A DNA stretch of 64,000 nt from Candidatus Dormiibacterota bacterium (lineage in GTDB: Bacteria > Vulcanimicrobiota > Vulcanimicrobiia > Vulcanimicrobiales > Vulcanimicrobiaceae): contig DATKRS010000019.1 of NCBI GenBank assembly GCA_035532035.1, positions 1 through 64,000 on the forward strand, written 5' to 3'. The position numbers and the translations under genes are program-made. The notes under the pieces are model-generated. The model worked only from the letters and a program-made list of their open reading frames with translations, was not told the origin of the DNA and did no database searches. Position 1 is the first letter of the stretch, and each line of letters starts with the position of its first letter. Positions 52,515-61,621 of the stretch are shown here, one piece after another.

Positions 52515-52976
52515 TCACAAGCTGAACCGGAAGCCGAGAAAGCCTGCGGTCGTGCCGCCGGTCTGCAAGCCTTGATAGAGCCGCAGCTCGATGGAGGCGT
52601 GCGGCGCGATCCCTTTCCCGCCGAAGATCGTCACGACGGGGCCGGTCGTTCGGCCGATGGAGAGATTCCCGATTCCCGCTCCCGCGCCGACGTAGGCTCC
52701 GCCGAATCCGCCACCGGAGAGCCCCCGGATCTCACCGGTGACGGCATAACCCCCTTGGCCGGTTACGGGAACGAGCAGCGTCGCCTGAAGGCCGACCGGG
52801 ACGACCGGAATCGACGATGCAGTGCTCAGCATGATCGCTCCACCGCTCTGGCCTGGAGAGGTGCCGACCCAGCCCCCGGCAGCGATCGAAACGTCGGCCG
52901 GCGCGGGAGCGGTGCAAGCGAGCGCGGCGAGGAGCATGGGTACGATCGCAATCGTCTTCCGCATGCCCCACCACAT
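52515..52976 (-). CDS. Exported Gly-rich small beta-barrel-like protein
   Basis: About 153 residues. A signal peptide (TIAIVPMLLAALACTAPAPA) is followed by a Gly/Ser/Thr-rich mature part with alternating hydrophobic residues (GLQATLLVPVTGQGG, GGFGGAYVGAGAGIGNLSIG) and a final ELRLYQGLQTGGTTAGFLGFRFSL-type strand ending in Phe-Ser-Leu. A terminal aromatic strand and a Gly-rich barrel pattern are typical of small outer-membrane proteins. The start is ambiguous between ATG 52976 and ATG 52964, neither with a clear ribosome site. I do not recognise the family. Confidence 0.6.
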   Translation of the reverse strand: MWWGMRKTIAIVPMLLAALACTAPAPADVSIAAGGWVGTSPGQSGGAIMLSTASSIPVVPVGLQATLLVPVTGQGGYAVTGEIRGLSGGGFGGAYVGAGAGIGNLSIGRTTGPVVTIFGGKGIAPHASIELRLYQGLQTGGTTAGFLGFRFSL

Positions 52977-53022
52977 TAGGTCACGGGGAATCGGGACCCT
53001 CCGGCTCCAAGAGTGAGGTGGC

Positions 53023-53334
53023 ATGCCAACACCGCAAGAGGTCCGCAACGCGCTCGTCGACGTGAAGGACCCCGAGCTGAACCTCGGGATCCTCGATCTC
53101 GGCTTGGTCTATGACGTCGTCGTGGAAGGCGAGAACGGCGAGAACGTGACCGTCGTCATGACGCTCACCTCGCCGATGTGTCCCGTCGGTCCGATGTTCA
53201 AAAAATCCGTCGAGGATCACGTGCTATCGATAGAAGGCGTGAAGACGGCGAAGGCCGAGATCACCTTCACGCCGCCGTGGGACCCGGCCACGATGGCGAG
53301 CGACGACGTGAAGGCGATGCTCGGAATCTGGTAG
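53023..53334 (+). CDS. DUF59/MIP18-type metal-sulfur cluster assembly factor
   Basis: A 103-residue protein of the DUF59 (MIP18, PaaD, SufT) family. The core DPELNLGILDLGLVYDV and the Cys-containing TSPMCPVGPMF are the conserved segments. Members help mature Fe-S proteins or assemble multi-subunit oxygenases. No suf or paa gene is next to it, so a general SufT-like role is the most careful reading. GAGGTGGC lies directly before the ATG. It is isolated on the plus strand between two minus-strand surface-protein genes. Confidence 0.88.
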   Translation: MPTPQEVRNALVDVKDPELNLGILDLGLVYDVVVEGENGENVTVVMTLTSPMCPVGPMFKKSVEDHVLSIEGVKTAKAEITFTPPWDPATMASDDVKAMLGIW

Positions 53335-53347
53335 TTTCTGCCGCCTT

Positions 53348-54004
53348 TCAGAGACGGAAGTTCAGCGCCGCCCGATACGTGTTCGACTGTATGTTCGTGA
53401 AAGAACGGTGCGAGAAAAACGTATCGCTCGGAACGAACGTCGTGTTGCCGTAATGGTCGTAGAGGTACTCGACGCGAGCGATGACGTGAGGCGAGAATGC
53501 GTACTCGAGTCCGCCGCCCGCGTTGTAGCCGCCGAGCGTGTGCGTCTGATCCGACGAATGGCCGGCGAACGGCGCCTGGCCCTGGAGCTGCAACCGGGTG
53601 CTGGTCTGGCTCCAGCCGCCGGCAACGAAGAACATCCACGATCCATCGCTGACGCCGAAGCGCGCGCGCACGCGCAAGTTCGTGCCGTCGGAGACGGTAT
53701 TGATCACCGGATCGGGTGCGTGCGTCAGCGTCGATGACGGCGAGCCGTTCCAGACGCCCGCGTATTCGGCTTCCAGCCCGATGACGGTGGTACCGTGCTG
53801 CCAGTTGACGCCGCCCAAGACGCCGCCGACCGAGCCGGATGGGGCCGGATTGAAGCTTACGCCCGAACCGATGATCGAAACGTTTGCGGTCGTCGGCGTA
53901 CTGCCGACCTGGAGCCCGATATAGGGGCCAGACCAATCCTGAGCAAAGGCGACGCTCGTCGTCATTGCGACGAGAGCAGCGGTTGCGAGCGACCATCGAA
54001 ACAC
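53348..54004 (-). CDS. Outer-membrane beta-barrel protein (OmpA/Omp25-like)
   Basis: A 218-residue porin-like protein. After a signal peptide (SLATAALVAMTTSVAFA) the chain reads DWSGPYIGLQVGS, then strands such as VGGVLGGVNWQHGTTVIGLEAEYAG, and ends TYRAALNFRL. The GPYIG opening and aromatic C-terminus are usual for the eight-stranded barrels of the Omp25/OmpW-like group. GTG 54004 has AGGAG seven bases ahead. This is direct evidence for an outer membrane. Confidence 0.85.
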   Translation of the reverse strand: MFRWSLATAALVAMTTSVAFAQDWSGPYIGLQVGSTPTTANVSIIGSGVSFNPAPSGSVGGVLGGVNWQHGTTVIGLEAEYAGVWNGSPSSTLTHAPDPVINTVSDGTNLRVRARFGVSDGSWMFFVAGGWSQTSTRLQLQGQAPFAGHSSDQTHTLGGYNAGGGLEYAFSPHVIARVEYLYDHYGNTTFVPSDTFFSHRSFTNIQSNTYRAALNFRL

Positions 54005-54024
54005 GAAAGGCTCCTTTCTTTGAA

Positions 54025-54053
54025 GAAGTACCCTTTCGTGGTTCTTCCGGCAA
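54025..54053 (-). promoter_or_regulatory. Possible promoter of the outer-membrane protein gene
   Basis: On the minus strand TTGCCG (54053-54048) and TACTTC (54030-54025) are 17 bases apart. Initiation would be near 54018, just ahead of the AGGAG ribosome site, leaving a very short leader. The match to consensus is moderate. Confidence 0.3.
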
Positions 54054-54122
54054 GCTGCCGCTCCTTCACTTCCACGCGTAGGCAGGGGAGGAGCGGCTGC
54101 ACGGCGAGGCTTCTTCCTTGGG

Positions 54123-55676
54123 ATGAAGACGCGCGCGCAGCGGTATGCGGAGCTTGCGACAAAGCGAAAGCAGGCCGAAACGCCCGCCGGAGCCGAGGCG
54201 GTAGAACGGCAGCACGCGCGCGGTAAGAGAACGGCACGCGAGCGCGTCGAGATGCTCGTCGATCCGGGCTCGTTCACCGAGCTCGACCGGTTCGTCGTCC
54301 ATCGCACCAGTGCGTTCGGTCTCGACGAAAAGGAGTTTCTCGGCGACGGCGTCGTGACCGGTCACGCGACGATCGCGGGCCGCCGCATCTTCCTCTTCTC
54401 GCAGGACTTCACCGTCCTCGGCGGTTCGCTCGGAGAAGCGTTCGCCGAGAAGATCTGTAAAGTCATGGACCTGGCCGTGCGCAGCGGCGCACCGATGATC
54501 GGAATCAACGACTCCGGCGGCGCGCGAATTCAAGAAGGCGTCGTTTCGCTCGGAGGCTACGCGGAGATCTTCTGGCGCAACGTCCAGGCGAGCGGCGTGA
54601 TCCCACAGATCAGCCTCGTCGCCGGGCCCTGCGCAGGGGGTGCGGTCTACTCGCCGGCGATCACCGACTTCATCATCATGACCGAAGCCATCTCACAGAT
54701 GTTCATCACTGGACCGGACGTCATCAAGACGGTGACGGGGGAGGACGTCAGCTTCGAGCAGCTCGGCGGCGCGACGACCCACGCGACGAAGAGTGGCGTC
54801 GCGCATCTCGTCGCAGCCGATGAAGCCGATCTCATGCACCAGGCCAGGCTCTTGCTCTCCTTTCTCCCGCAAAACAACCTCGACGATCCGCCGGTCTACG
54901 CCGCCGACGACGACCCGGACCGCGAGGCGCCGGAGCTCGACGAGCTCGTTCCCGACGCGCCGAACAAGCCGTACGACATCCATCGTGCGATCTCGGCGGT
55001 GCTCGACGACGGTAACTTCTTCGAAATCGCCCCGCTCTACGCACAGAACATCGTGTGCGGCTTCGGCCGCATCGAGGGACGCAGCGTCGGCGTGGTAGCC
55101 AATCAGCCGGACGTGCTCGCAGGCGTGCTCGACATCGCCTCGTCGATCAAAGCGGCGCGCTTCGTGCGATTCTGCGACGCCTTCAACATTCCGCTGCTGA
55201 CGTTCGTGGACGTACCGGGGTTTCTGCCGGGGGCGGATCAAGAATACGGCGGCATTATCCTTCACGGCGCGAAGCTCTTGTACGCGTTTGCCGAGGCGAC
55301 GGTGCCGAAGGTTACCGTCATCACGCGCAAAGCGTACGGGGGCGCCTACGACGTCATGGCGAGCAAGCACATCAGGGCAGACGTGAACCTCGCTTGGCCG
55401 ACCGCCGAGATCGCCGTCATGGGCGCCGAGGGCGCGGTCAAGACCATCTTTCGGCGCGAGATCGCAGCCGCAAAGGACTCGCAGGCGAAAACGCGGGAAC
55501 TCATCGACGAGTACACGGAGCGCTTCGCAAATCCGTATATTGCCGCGCAGCGAGGCTATGTCGACGACGTCATCGAGGCGCGGCGGACGCGGCCGCTCGT
55601 CGCGCGCGCATTGCGCATGCTTGAGAACAAACGCGTGGAACGGCCGAAGCGCAAGCACGGAAACATTCCTCTCTAG
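54123..55676 (+). CDS. pccB: Acyl-CoA (propionyl-CoA) carboxylase carboxyltransferase subunit
   Basis: Biotin-dependent carboxyltransferase of 517 residues with two crotonase-like halves. The first (about 1-260) has [31 protein letters not shown] and [16 protein letters not shown]. The second has [17 protein letters not shown] and [15 protein letters not shown]. The length and layout are those of PccB/AccD5-type beta subunits, and not of the split AccA/AccD enzymes. Methylmalonyl-CoA mutase and epimerase downstream favour propionyl-CoA as substrate, though acetyl-CoA is not excluded. It opens the plus-strand group ending at 61572. Confidence 0.93.
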   Translation: MKTRAQRYAELATKRKQAETPAGAEAVERQHARGKRTARERVEMLVDPGSFTELDRFVVHRTSAFGLDEKEFLGDGVVTGHATIAGRRIFLFSQDFTVLGGSLGEAFAEKICKVMDLAVRSGAPMIGINDSGGARIQEGVVSLGGYAEIFWRNVQASGVIPQISLVAGPCAGGAVYSPAITDFIIMTEAISQMFITGPDVIKTVTGEDVSFEQLGGATTHATKSGVAHLVAADEADLMHQARLLLSFLPQNNLDDPPVYAADDDPDREAPELDELVPDAPNKPYDIHRAISAVLDDGNFFEIAPLYAQNIVCGFGRIEGRSVGVVANQPDVLAGVLDIASSIKAARFVRFCDAFNIPLLTFVDVPGFLPGADQEYGGIILHGAKLLYAFAEATVPKVTVITRKAYGGAYDVMASKHIRADVNLAWPTAEIAVMGAEGAVKTIFRREIAAAKDSQAKTRELIDEYTERFANPYIAAQRGYVDDVIEARRTRPLVARALRMLENKRVERPKRKHGNIPL

Positions 55677-55687
55677 GAGCAGTGACC

Positions 55688-56383
55688 ATGACCCTCAGCA
55701 GAAAGCAACTTCTCGCCGCCGGCGCCGGCGTCGCGCTCGCCCCCGTGATGGCGGGGTGCGCCGCCGCACCACGCGCGCGTGCGGCCGGCGACCCGCACTT
55801 TCAATTCGACGAAGAGCGCTTTGCGGCAATCCTTGCGAAGCCGGCGCAGCATCGGCAGGCGTTCGCCGCGACGGCGCTCGCCAAAGCCACCGTCCTCAAC
55901 GAGATGGTCGCTTCGATGTACGCGTACGAGATCACGCTCGCGCAGGGCGCAGGAGCGCTCCATGCGGTTGCCGTTTTCTATCACGGCGCGTCGATCGCGC
56001 TCGCCGCGAGCGATCGCGTCTGGAACGAGCTGTTGATCCCGGCGCTGCCGCATTTGCCGTCATCGTGGAGAGCCGAATTCGACGAGGCGGGCGCTCGGGC
56101 GGGGCGCGGCAATCCGTACCTGCACCGCCGCCGGTCGATGGCGATCCAGGACGATGCGTCGATCGAAGCGCTGACATCGCGCGGATGTACGTTCTTCGTC
56201 TGCAACAACGCGCTCTCGGGTACGGCCGATACCATTGCAGAAGGGTTGCATCTGCGGCCGGCTGACGTCTACGGGCGTCTTCTGCACGGTCTCGTTCCAG
56301 CAGCGTTGGCGGTGCCCGCCGGCGTCATGGCGATCAACGCCTGCCAAGAGGCGCACTTCACGTATTTGCAGGCCTCGCTGTGA
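55688..56383 (+). CDS. DsrE-like putative lipoprotein
   Basis: A 231-residue protein. MTLSRKQLLAAGAGVALAP leads to a lipobox-like VMAGC with Cys at 24, so it is probably exported and lipid-anchored. The rest (ALHAVAVFYHGASIALA, LTSRGCTFFVCNNALSG, NACQEAHFTYLQ) follows the DsrE/DsrF-like alpha/beta pattern, in which a Cys near FxVC handles sulfur. ATG 55688 with AGGAG seven bases upstream is preferred to a GTG six bases earlier. It overlaps fabI by four bases. A link to carboxylase or lipid genes is not obvious. Confidence 0.7.
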   Translation: MTLSRKQLLAAGAGVALAPVMAGCAAAPRARAAGDPHFQFDEERFAAILAKPAQHRQAFAATALAKATVLNEMVASMYAYEITLAQGAGALHAVAVFYHGASIALAASDRVWNELLIPALPHLPSSWRAEFDEAGARAGRGNPYLHRRRSMAIQDDASIEALTSRGCTFFVCNNALSGTADTIAEGLHLRPADVYGRLLHGLVPAALAVPAGVMAINACQEAHFTYLQASL

Positions 56384-57147
56384 GCCTGCTCCAAGGAAAG
56401 CGCGCGCTCGTCACCGGTGTCGCCAACCGCTGGTCGATTGCGACCGGCGTCGCGCGAGCGCTGCACGAGCACGGAGCGCAGCTCGCACTCACCTATCAGG
56501 GCGAGCGCGTGCGCGATGAAGTCGAAAAACTCGCATCCGAGCTCGGCGCCGCACCGACCTTCCCGTGCGACGTCGCGAGCGACGAATCGCTGCAAGGCCT
56601 CGCCGCCTCTCTCGGTACCATCGACGTGCTCGTTCACTGCATCGCCTATGCGAACAAAGAAGATCTCGCCGGCAAGGTGTACGATACCTCGCGGGCGGGG
56701 TACGCGCTCGCGCTCGACGTCTCGGCATATTCGTTGATCGCGCTCGTTTCGGCGCTGCGCTCCCGACTCGCTGACGGCGCGAGCATCATGGCGCTCACCT
56801 ATCTCGGCGCAACGAGCATCGTTCCGAACTACAACCTGATGGGCGTCGCGAAAGCGGCACTCGAGGCGGAGGTGCGCTATCTGGCCTACGATCTCGGCGA
56901 GCGCGGCATTCGCGTGAACGGGATCTCCGCGGGACCGATCAAGACCGCGAGCATGCGGCAAGTCGGAGGCGCGACCAAGATGCTCGACGTGGTCCCGAAG
57001 ATCGCGCCGTTGCACCGTAACGTAACCGCCGAAGACGTCGGGAAGACCGCGGTGTACTTGGCGTCGGACCTTTCCAGCGCGGTCACGGCCGACGTGCACT
57101 TCGTCGACGCGGGATTCCATGCGATGGGGATGTACCCGCCGGAGTGA
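56380..57147 (+). CDS. fabI: Enoyl-[acyl-carrier-protein] reductase, FabI type
   Basis: A short-chain dehydrogenase of 255 residues that completes each cycle of fatty-acid elongation. KRALVTGVANRWSIATGVA holds the FabI-specific N-x2-SIA, HCIAYANKEDLAGKVYDTS is typical, and the active site includes NYNLMGVAKAALE (Tyr-x6-Lys). The GTG start overlaps the DsrE-like gene (GTGA). Its stop overlaps the ATG of the small gene that follows (TGATG). FabI is the target of triclosan-type inhibitors. Confidence 0.94.
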   Translation: MSLLQGKRALVTGVANRWSIATGVARALHEHGAQLALTYQGERVRDEVEKLASELGAAPTFPCDVASDESLQGLAASLGTIDVLVHCIAYANKEDLAGKVYDTSRAGYALALDVSAYSLIALVSALRSRLADGASIMALTYLGATSIVPNYNLMGVAKAALEAEVRYLAYDLGERGIRVNGISAGPIKTASMRQVGGATKMLDVVPKIAPLHRNVTAEDVGKTAVYLASDLSSAVTADVHFVDAGFHAMGMYPPE

Positions 57148-57392
57148 TGCCCCCTGAAGCGCTGGTCTTCGAAGGTCCGCAGCCCAGCCGGGAGGAGGCA
57201 GTAGCAATCGCTGTTGCCATCGGCGCGCTCATCGTGCCTGGACGGGACGGGCGCTCCGGAGCCGAGCGTACGCATGTTCAGCGAGGCGCAGGAGCGTCCG
57301 CCCCGTCAAGGCACGGTGAGAGTGCGTGGCGCCGGGCGATGCTCGACAGCATCCTCGACTGCCACCGAGTTCCGTGTTTCGACGAGTTCTGA
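57147..57392 (+). CDS. Small protein, candidate acyl-CoA carboxylase accessory (epsilon-like) subunit
   Basis: An 81-residue protein not listed in any named family that I can assert. It has one amphipathic helix PSREEAVAIAVAIGALI, an Arg/Ala linker and ESAWRRAMLDSILDC. The pattern of an E-x-A-x-x helix, a flexible linker and a short S-x-WR-x-A segment recurs in tiny subunits encoded beside biotin-dependent carboxylases, such as the actinobacterial epsilon subunit. The ATG overlaps the fabI stop and its end overlaps the biotin carboxylase start by about 19 bases, so it is translated with them. Confidence 0.55.
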   Translation: MPPEALVFEGPQPSREEAVAIAVAIGALIVPGRDGRSGAERTHVQRGAGASAPSRHGESAWRRAMLDSILDCHRVPCFDEF

Positions 57393-59131
57393 TCGCGAAT
57401 CGCGGCGAGATCGCGGTTCGCGTCATTCGGACGGCCCGAGAGATGGGCATCGCCTGCGTCGCAGTCTATTCGGAGGCCGATCGGGACGCGATGCACGTGC
57501 GCATGGCAGACGAATCCTACCTGCTGGGACCGGCCACCCCGGAGCAGAGCTATCTCGACGTCGACCGGCTCATCGAGGTTGCGCGGCGCGCATGCGCGGA
57601 CGCCGTCCATCCCGGGTACGGATTCCTCGCGGAGAATGCCCACTTCGCGCGCCGCGTCGTCGCCGAGGGTTTGACGTGGATCGGTCCGCATCCCGATGCG
57701 ATCGACGCAATGGGCGACAAACTGCGCGCGCGCCGCGCGATGGAAACCGCCGGCGTTCCCTTCGTGCCGGGGGGCGTCGAGCCGCTCGCCGATGCTGCCG
57801 CGGCACGAGAGGCCGCCGAGCGCTACGGATTGCCGCTGGCACTCAAGGCTTCGGGCGGCGGCGGCGGCAAAGGGTTGAAAGTCGCGCGAACGTTCGACGA
57901 CATCGACGCAGCGTTCTCCACTGCAACGCGCGAGGCGCAGGCGTACTTCAAGAATCCGACGGTATATGCAGAGCGCTACCTCGAGAACCCCAAGCACGTA
58001 GAGCTGCAAATCCTCGCCGATAAGCACGGCACGACGCTCCACGTGGGAGAGCGCGACTGCTCCTTGCAACGCCGCCACCAGAAACTCTGGGAAGAGGCGC
58101 CGGCCGACGTCTGCGAGAGCGTGCGCTCCGGCATCCGCGATGCCGGGCTTCGCGCGGCCCGCGCGATCGCGTATGACTCGGTCGGAACGATTGAGTTTCT
58201 CGTCGACGGTGACGCGTTCTATTTTCTCGAGATGAACACGCGCATTCAGGTCGAGCACACGGTAACCGAGATGATCAGCGGGCTCGATCTCGTTCGCGAG
58301 CAGATTCGCGTCGCCGCGGGCGAGCCGCTCGGATACGCTCAGGATGCCGTCCGTTTCTTCGGCTGGGCGATCGAGGGGCGCGTCAATGCCGAGGACCCAT
58401 ATGAGGACTTTCGCCCGGCTCCGGGCACGATTCTCGCCTATCGCGAGCCCGGTGGGCCCGGCGTCCGCGTCGACTCCGCAGCCTTCGCCGGCTTGCGCAT
58501 CACGCCGGAGTACGATTCGCTGATCGCAAAGCTCGTCGTGTGGGCGCCGTCGCGCAGCGAAGCGATCGCGCGCCTGAGGCGCGCGATCGGCGAATATCGT
58601 ATCGAAGGGGTCCCGACGACGCTACCGATCCTGCGCGCGCTCTGCGAACACGAGGCCGTGCGCGACGCAACCTACGGCACGGCAACGCTCGAGGCATTCG
58701 CCCAGGCGCTTCGCTTGCAGCGTGCAGCCGCGCCGCACGGCGAGGCCGCGACTCCCACGTTCGCGATGCCCGCGAGCGTTCACGAGGAGGACGACACGAT
58801 TGCCGTGGAAGTCGACGACAAGCTCTACCGCGTGCGTCTTCCGTCTCTCGGGCGGCCCGCGGGCCTACCGAAGGCGCCGCGTGTGGATACGAGCACGAGC
58901 ACCGCGAAGGCTGCGACCGGCGACGAGATTCGCTCGCCCATGCACGGCGTCGTCGTCGAGATCTCCGTGTCGCGAGGAGAGCGCGTCGCAGTAGGGCAGG
59001 TCGTCGCAGTGATCGAGGCGATGAAAATGATGAACGAGATACGCGCGCATCGCGCGGGAACTGTGAAGGCGGCACATACCGCCCCCGGCGCGACGGTCGA
59101 GTCGAACGCGCCTCTGCTGACGATCGAGTGA
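57374..59131 (+). CDS. pccA: Acyl-CoA carboxylase alpha subunit: biotin carboxylase plus BCCP
   Basis: A 585-residue fusion. Biotin carboxylase (about 1-445) has RVLIANRGEIAVRVIRTARE, the ATP-binding KASGGGGGKGLKVA, GERDCSLQRRHQKL and FLEMNTRIQVEHTVTEMISG. A linker leads to a biotinyl domain (about 515-585) with EAMKM, the biotinylated Lys being about residue 551. This is the alpha-subunit layout of propionyl-/acetyl-CoA carboxylases and partners the beta subunit at 54123. GTG 57374 gives the family start; GTG 57326 is a less likely alternative. Confidence 0.93.
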   Translation: MFRRVLIANRGEIAVRVIRTAREMGIACVAVYSEADRDAMHVRMADESYLLGPATPEQSYLDVDRLIEVARRACADAVHPGYGFLAENAHFARRVVAEGLTWIGPHPDAIDAMGDKLRARRAMETAGVPFVPGGVEPLADAAAAREAAERYGLPLALKASGGGGGKGLKVARTFDDIDAAFSTATREAQAYFKNPTVYAERYLENPKHVELQILADKHGTTLHVGERDCSLQRRHQKLWEEAPADVCESVRSGIRDAGLRAARAIAYDSVGTIEFLVDGDAFYFLEMNTRIQVEHTVTEMISGLDLVREQIRVAAGEPLGYAQDAVRFFGWAIEGRVNAEDPYEDFRPAPGTILAYREPGGPGVRVDSAAFAGLRITPEYDSLIAKLVVWAPSRSEAIARLRRAIGEYRIEGVPTTLPILRALCEHEAVRDATYGTATLEAFAQALRLQRAAAPHGEAATPTFAMPASVHEEDDTIAVEVDDKLYRVRLPSLGRPAGLPKAPRVDTSTSTAKAATGDEIRSPMHGVVVEISVSRGERVAVGQVVAVIEAMKMMNEIRAHRAGTVKAAHTAPGATVESNAPLLTIE

Positions 59132-59132
59132 G

Positions 59133-59519
59133 CTACCGAATCAGCACGATGCGATCGGCGACGAAGGCTGGCGCAGTCCAGTTCCTGCGCACCCAGTAGC
59201 CGTCGATGGCGACGCGCATTCCCGCAACGAGCGTCAGACCCGTCGGTAGGATCACCGTCCCATCGTGCAGATGCACGGAAATCCGATTGCCGCGAGCGTC
59301 GAGCACGAGAAAGTAGGGAACCGAGTACGAGACGACGCCGCGAAGATGAAAACCAGTTACCGGCGGCGCGACCTGCGGTCCTCGATGCTGCCCCGGAGCA
59401 GGCGGCGGTTGCTGCTGCCCGCCGACGTCGGGCGGAGCGGGCGGATACTGCTGCGCGAGCGCCGGAGATCCGACGACGAGTACCGCGAGAAGCGCGACGG
59501 GCACGAACTTCGAGATCAT
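59133..59519 (-). CDS. Exported Pro-rich protein with small beta domain
   Basis: A 128-residue protein from ATG 59519: signal peptide [16 protein letters not shown], a Pro/Gln-rich linker ([17 protein letters not shown]), then about 75 residues of beta-rich sequence. The latter includes [34 protein letters not shown] and [10 protein letters not shown], suggesting a small OB- or SH3-like barrel. I do not recognise the function. It is inserted on the opposite strand between the carboxylase and mutase genes. Its stop lies right after the carboxylase stop. Confidence 0.65.
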   Translation of the reverse strand: MISKFVPVALLAVLVVGSPALAQQYPPAPPDVGGQQQPPPAPGQHRGPQVAPPVTGFHLRGVVSYSVPYFLVLDARGNRISVHLHDGTVILPTGLTLVAGMRVAIDGYWVRRNWTAPAFVADRIVLIR

Positions 59520-59569
59520 CGAGGAGTCTTCGGCGAGGCCTTCGCACAGCCTCGCGGAACCAACCGGCC

Positions 59570-61168
59570 ATGGCCGACATGCCCGAGCCGCGTCGAGTGC
59601 GGGAGAGCAACGGATCCAGCATCCCTCTGCATGCCGTCTACGATGCAGTCGACGAACCGCGCGACCTGGGCGAGCCCGGCGAGTTTCCGTTTGCGCGCGG
59701 CATCTATCCGACGATGTACCGGGGTCGCCTGTGGACGATGCGCCAGTACGCGGGTTTCGCAACTGCGGCTGAGTCGAACGCGCGCTATCGCTACCTGCTT
59801 GAGCGCGGACAGACCGGGCTCTCGGTTGCCTTCGACCTTCCGACACAGCTTGGCTACGACTCCGATGCACCGCAGGCGCGCGGAGAAGTCGGAAAGGTGG
59901 GCGTCGCCATCGACTCGATCGCCGACATGGAGACGCTGCTCGACGGCATTCCCTTGGATCGCGTCACGATCTCGATGACCATCAACGCCCCGGCGACGAT
60001 TCTGCTGGCACTGCTTCTCGCCGTCGCGCGGCGCCGCGGCATCCCCTATCGCGCGCTCGGCGGAACGATCCAGAACGACGTCCTCAAAGAATATGTCGCG
60101 CGCGGAACGTATATCTATCCTCCGGTGCCGTCGCTTCGTCTCGTGACGGACGCCATGAGTTATTGCGCGCGCGAAGTACCGCAATGGAACCCGATATCGA
60201 TCTCGGGATATCACATTCGCGAGGCCGGCTCGACGGCGGTCGAAGAGATCGCTTTCACGCTCTCCAACGGCAAGGCGTACCTGCAGGCGGCGCGCGAGGC
60301 GGGCATCGCGCTCGAATCGGTCGCTCCCCGCATCTCCTTTTTCTGGAACGCGCACAACGACTTCTTCGAGGAAGTCGCAAAGTTCCGCGCAGCGCGGTAT
60401 CTTTGGGCCTACATCGTCCGCGACGAGTTCGGCTGCGCGGACGCTGCATCGCAGCGCCTGCGCTTCCACACGCAGACGGGCGGGTCGACGCTCACGGCGC
60501 AGGAACCCGACAACAACGTCGTGCGGGTAGCGCTCCAGGCGCTCGCCGCGGTTCTTGGCGGTACGCAATCGCTGCATACCAATGGGAAAGACGAGGCCTT
60601 CGCGCTCCCGACACAGGAGAGTGCGAAGGTGGCGCTCAGAACGCAGCAGATCATCGCCTACGAGAGCGGCGTCGCCGACGTCGTCGACCCGCTGGCCGGC
60701 TCCTACTACGTCGAATCGCTCACCAGCGCATTGATCGAGAAAGCGCGGGCCCTCGTCGCTGAGGTCGACGCTCTCGGCGGCGCGGTCGCCGCGATCGAGA
60801 GCGGCTGGATGCAGCGCCGCATCGCCGATTCCGCCTACGCCGCGCAGCAGGCGATCGAGCGCGGTGACGCGCGCGTCGTAGGCGTGAACCTCTTTGCCGA
60901 AGACGCGTCGTCGCCGCCTCCGCCCCTGCAACGCATCGACGAACGCGTCGAACGAGAGCAGATCGAGCGTTTGCGCGCCTTCCGGGCATCGCGCGACGCG
61001 ACGCAGGTTCGAGCACGCCTCGAAGAGCTGCGGCGCGCCGCAGGCGTACGCGAAAACCTCATGCCGCACTTCGTGGAGGCAGTGGATGCGGGCGCGACGC
61101 TCGGCGAGATCAGCAACGAGCTGCGTGACGTCTTCGGCACGTATCGCTCCAACGAGGGTTTCGGGTGA
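59570..61168 (+). CDS. Methylmalonyl-CoA mutase large subunit, catalytic domain only
   Basis: A 532-residue TIM-barrel catalytic subunit. [54 protein letters not shown] and [18 protein letters not shown] followed by [15 protein letters not shown] are characteristic. The C-terminal cobalamin-binding domain is missing, so a separate B12 subunit is needed, as in archaeal-type enzymes. None is in the window. Together with the epimerase and carboxylase it turns propionyl-CoA into succinyl-CoA. It overlaps the epimerase gene by four bases. Confidence 0.92.
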   Translation: MADMPEPRRVRESNGSSIPLHAVYDAVDEPRDLGEPGEFPFARGIYPTMYRGRLWTMRQYAGFATAAESNARYRYLLERGQTGLSVAFDLPTQLGYDSDAPQARGEVGKVGVAIDSIADMETLLDGIPLDRVTISMTINAPATILLALLLAVARRRGIPYRALGGTIQNDVLKEYVARGTYIYPPVPSLRLVTDAMSYCAREVPQWNPISISGYHIREAGSTAVEEIAFTLSNGKAYLQAAREAGIALESVAPRISFFWNAHNDFFEEVAKFRAARYLWAYIVRDEFGCADAASQRLRFHTQTGGSTLTAQEPDNNVVRVALQALAAVLGGTQSLHTNGKDEAFALPTQESAKVALRTQQIIAYESGVADVVDPLAGSYYVESLTSALIEKARALVAEVDALGGAVAAIESGWMQRRIADSAYAAQQAIERGDARVVGVNLFAEDASSPPPPLQRIDERVEREQIERLRAFRASRDATQVRARLEELRRAAGVRENLMPHFVEAVDAGATLGEISNELRDVFGTYRSNEGFG

Positions 61169-61572
61169 CGGGCTCGTGGCCGATCGACCATATCGCAATC
61201 GTCGCGGACGACCTCGACGCAACGATCGCACTCTACACCAAGCGCCTCGGCTTTCGGCAGCTCTACCGGGAGATCGTCGCTGATCAAGGCGTCGAAGCTG
61301 CGGGCTTGCAAGCCGGTGAGTCGGTCATCGAGTTACTGCGCGCGCTCGACGAACACTCGGCCATTGCGCGCTACCGCGGCGACGCGCCGACAAAACTGCA
61401 CCACGTCGCCTACCGCGTCGAGAACCTCGAAAGCACGCTCGCCGAACTGAAAGCGAACGGCATTCGCCTCATCGACGAATCGCCGAGGCGCGGCGCTCAA
61501 GGAAAGCGCATCGCCTTCCTCCACCCAGCATCGACGGCCGGCGTGTTGATCGAGCTCTGCGAGCCCGAATGA
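61165..61572 (+). CDS. mce: Methylmalonyl-CoA epimerase
   Basis: A glyoxalase/VOC-fold protein of 135 residues interconverting the two methylmalonyl-CoA epimers. [20 protein letters not shown] at the start gives the first metal His, [15 protein letters not shown] the second, and VLIELCEP ends with the Glu ligand. [10 protein letters not shown] is the usual fourth-strand segment. The GTG start overlaps the mutase stop. It ends the plus-strand group; the desaturase gene converges 49 bases on. Confidence 0.92.
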   Translation: MTGSWPIDHIAIVADDLDATIALYTKRLGFRQLYREIVADQGVEAAGLQAGESVIELLRALDEHSAIARYRGDAPTKLHHVAYRVENLESTLAELKANGIRLIDESPRRGAQGKRIAFLHPASTAGVLIELCEPE

Positions 61573-61621
61573 GTTTGAGGCTGCCCGAATGACGGCGGGC
61601 GACTGACCCTTCTTCAGTTCC

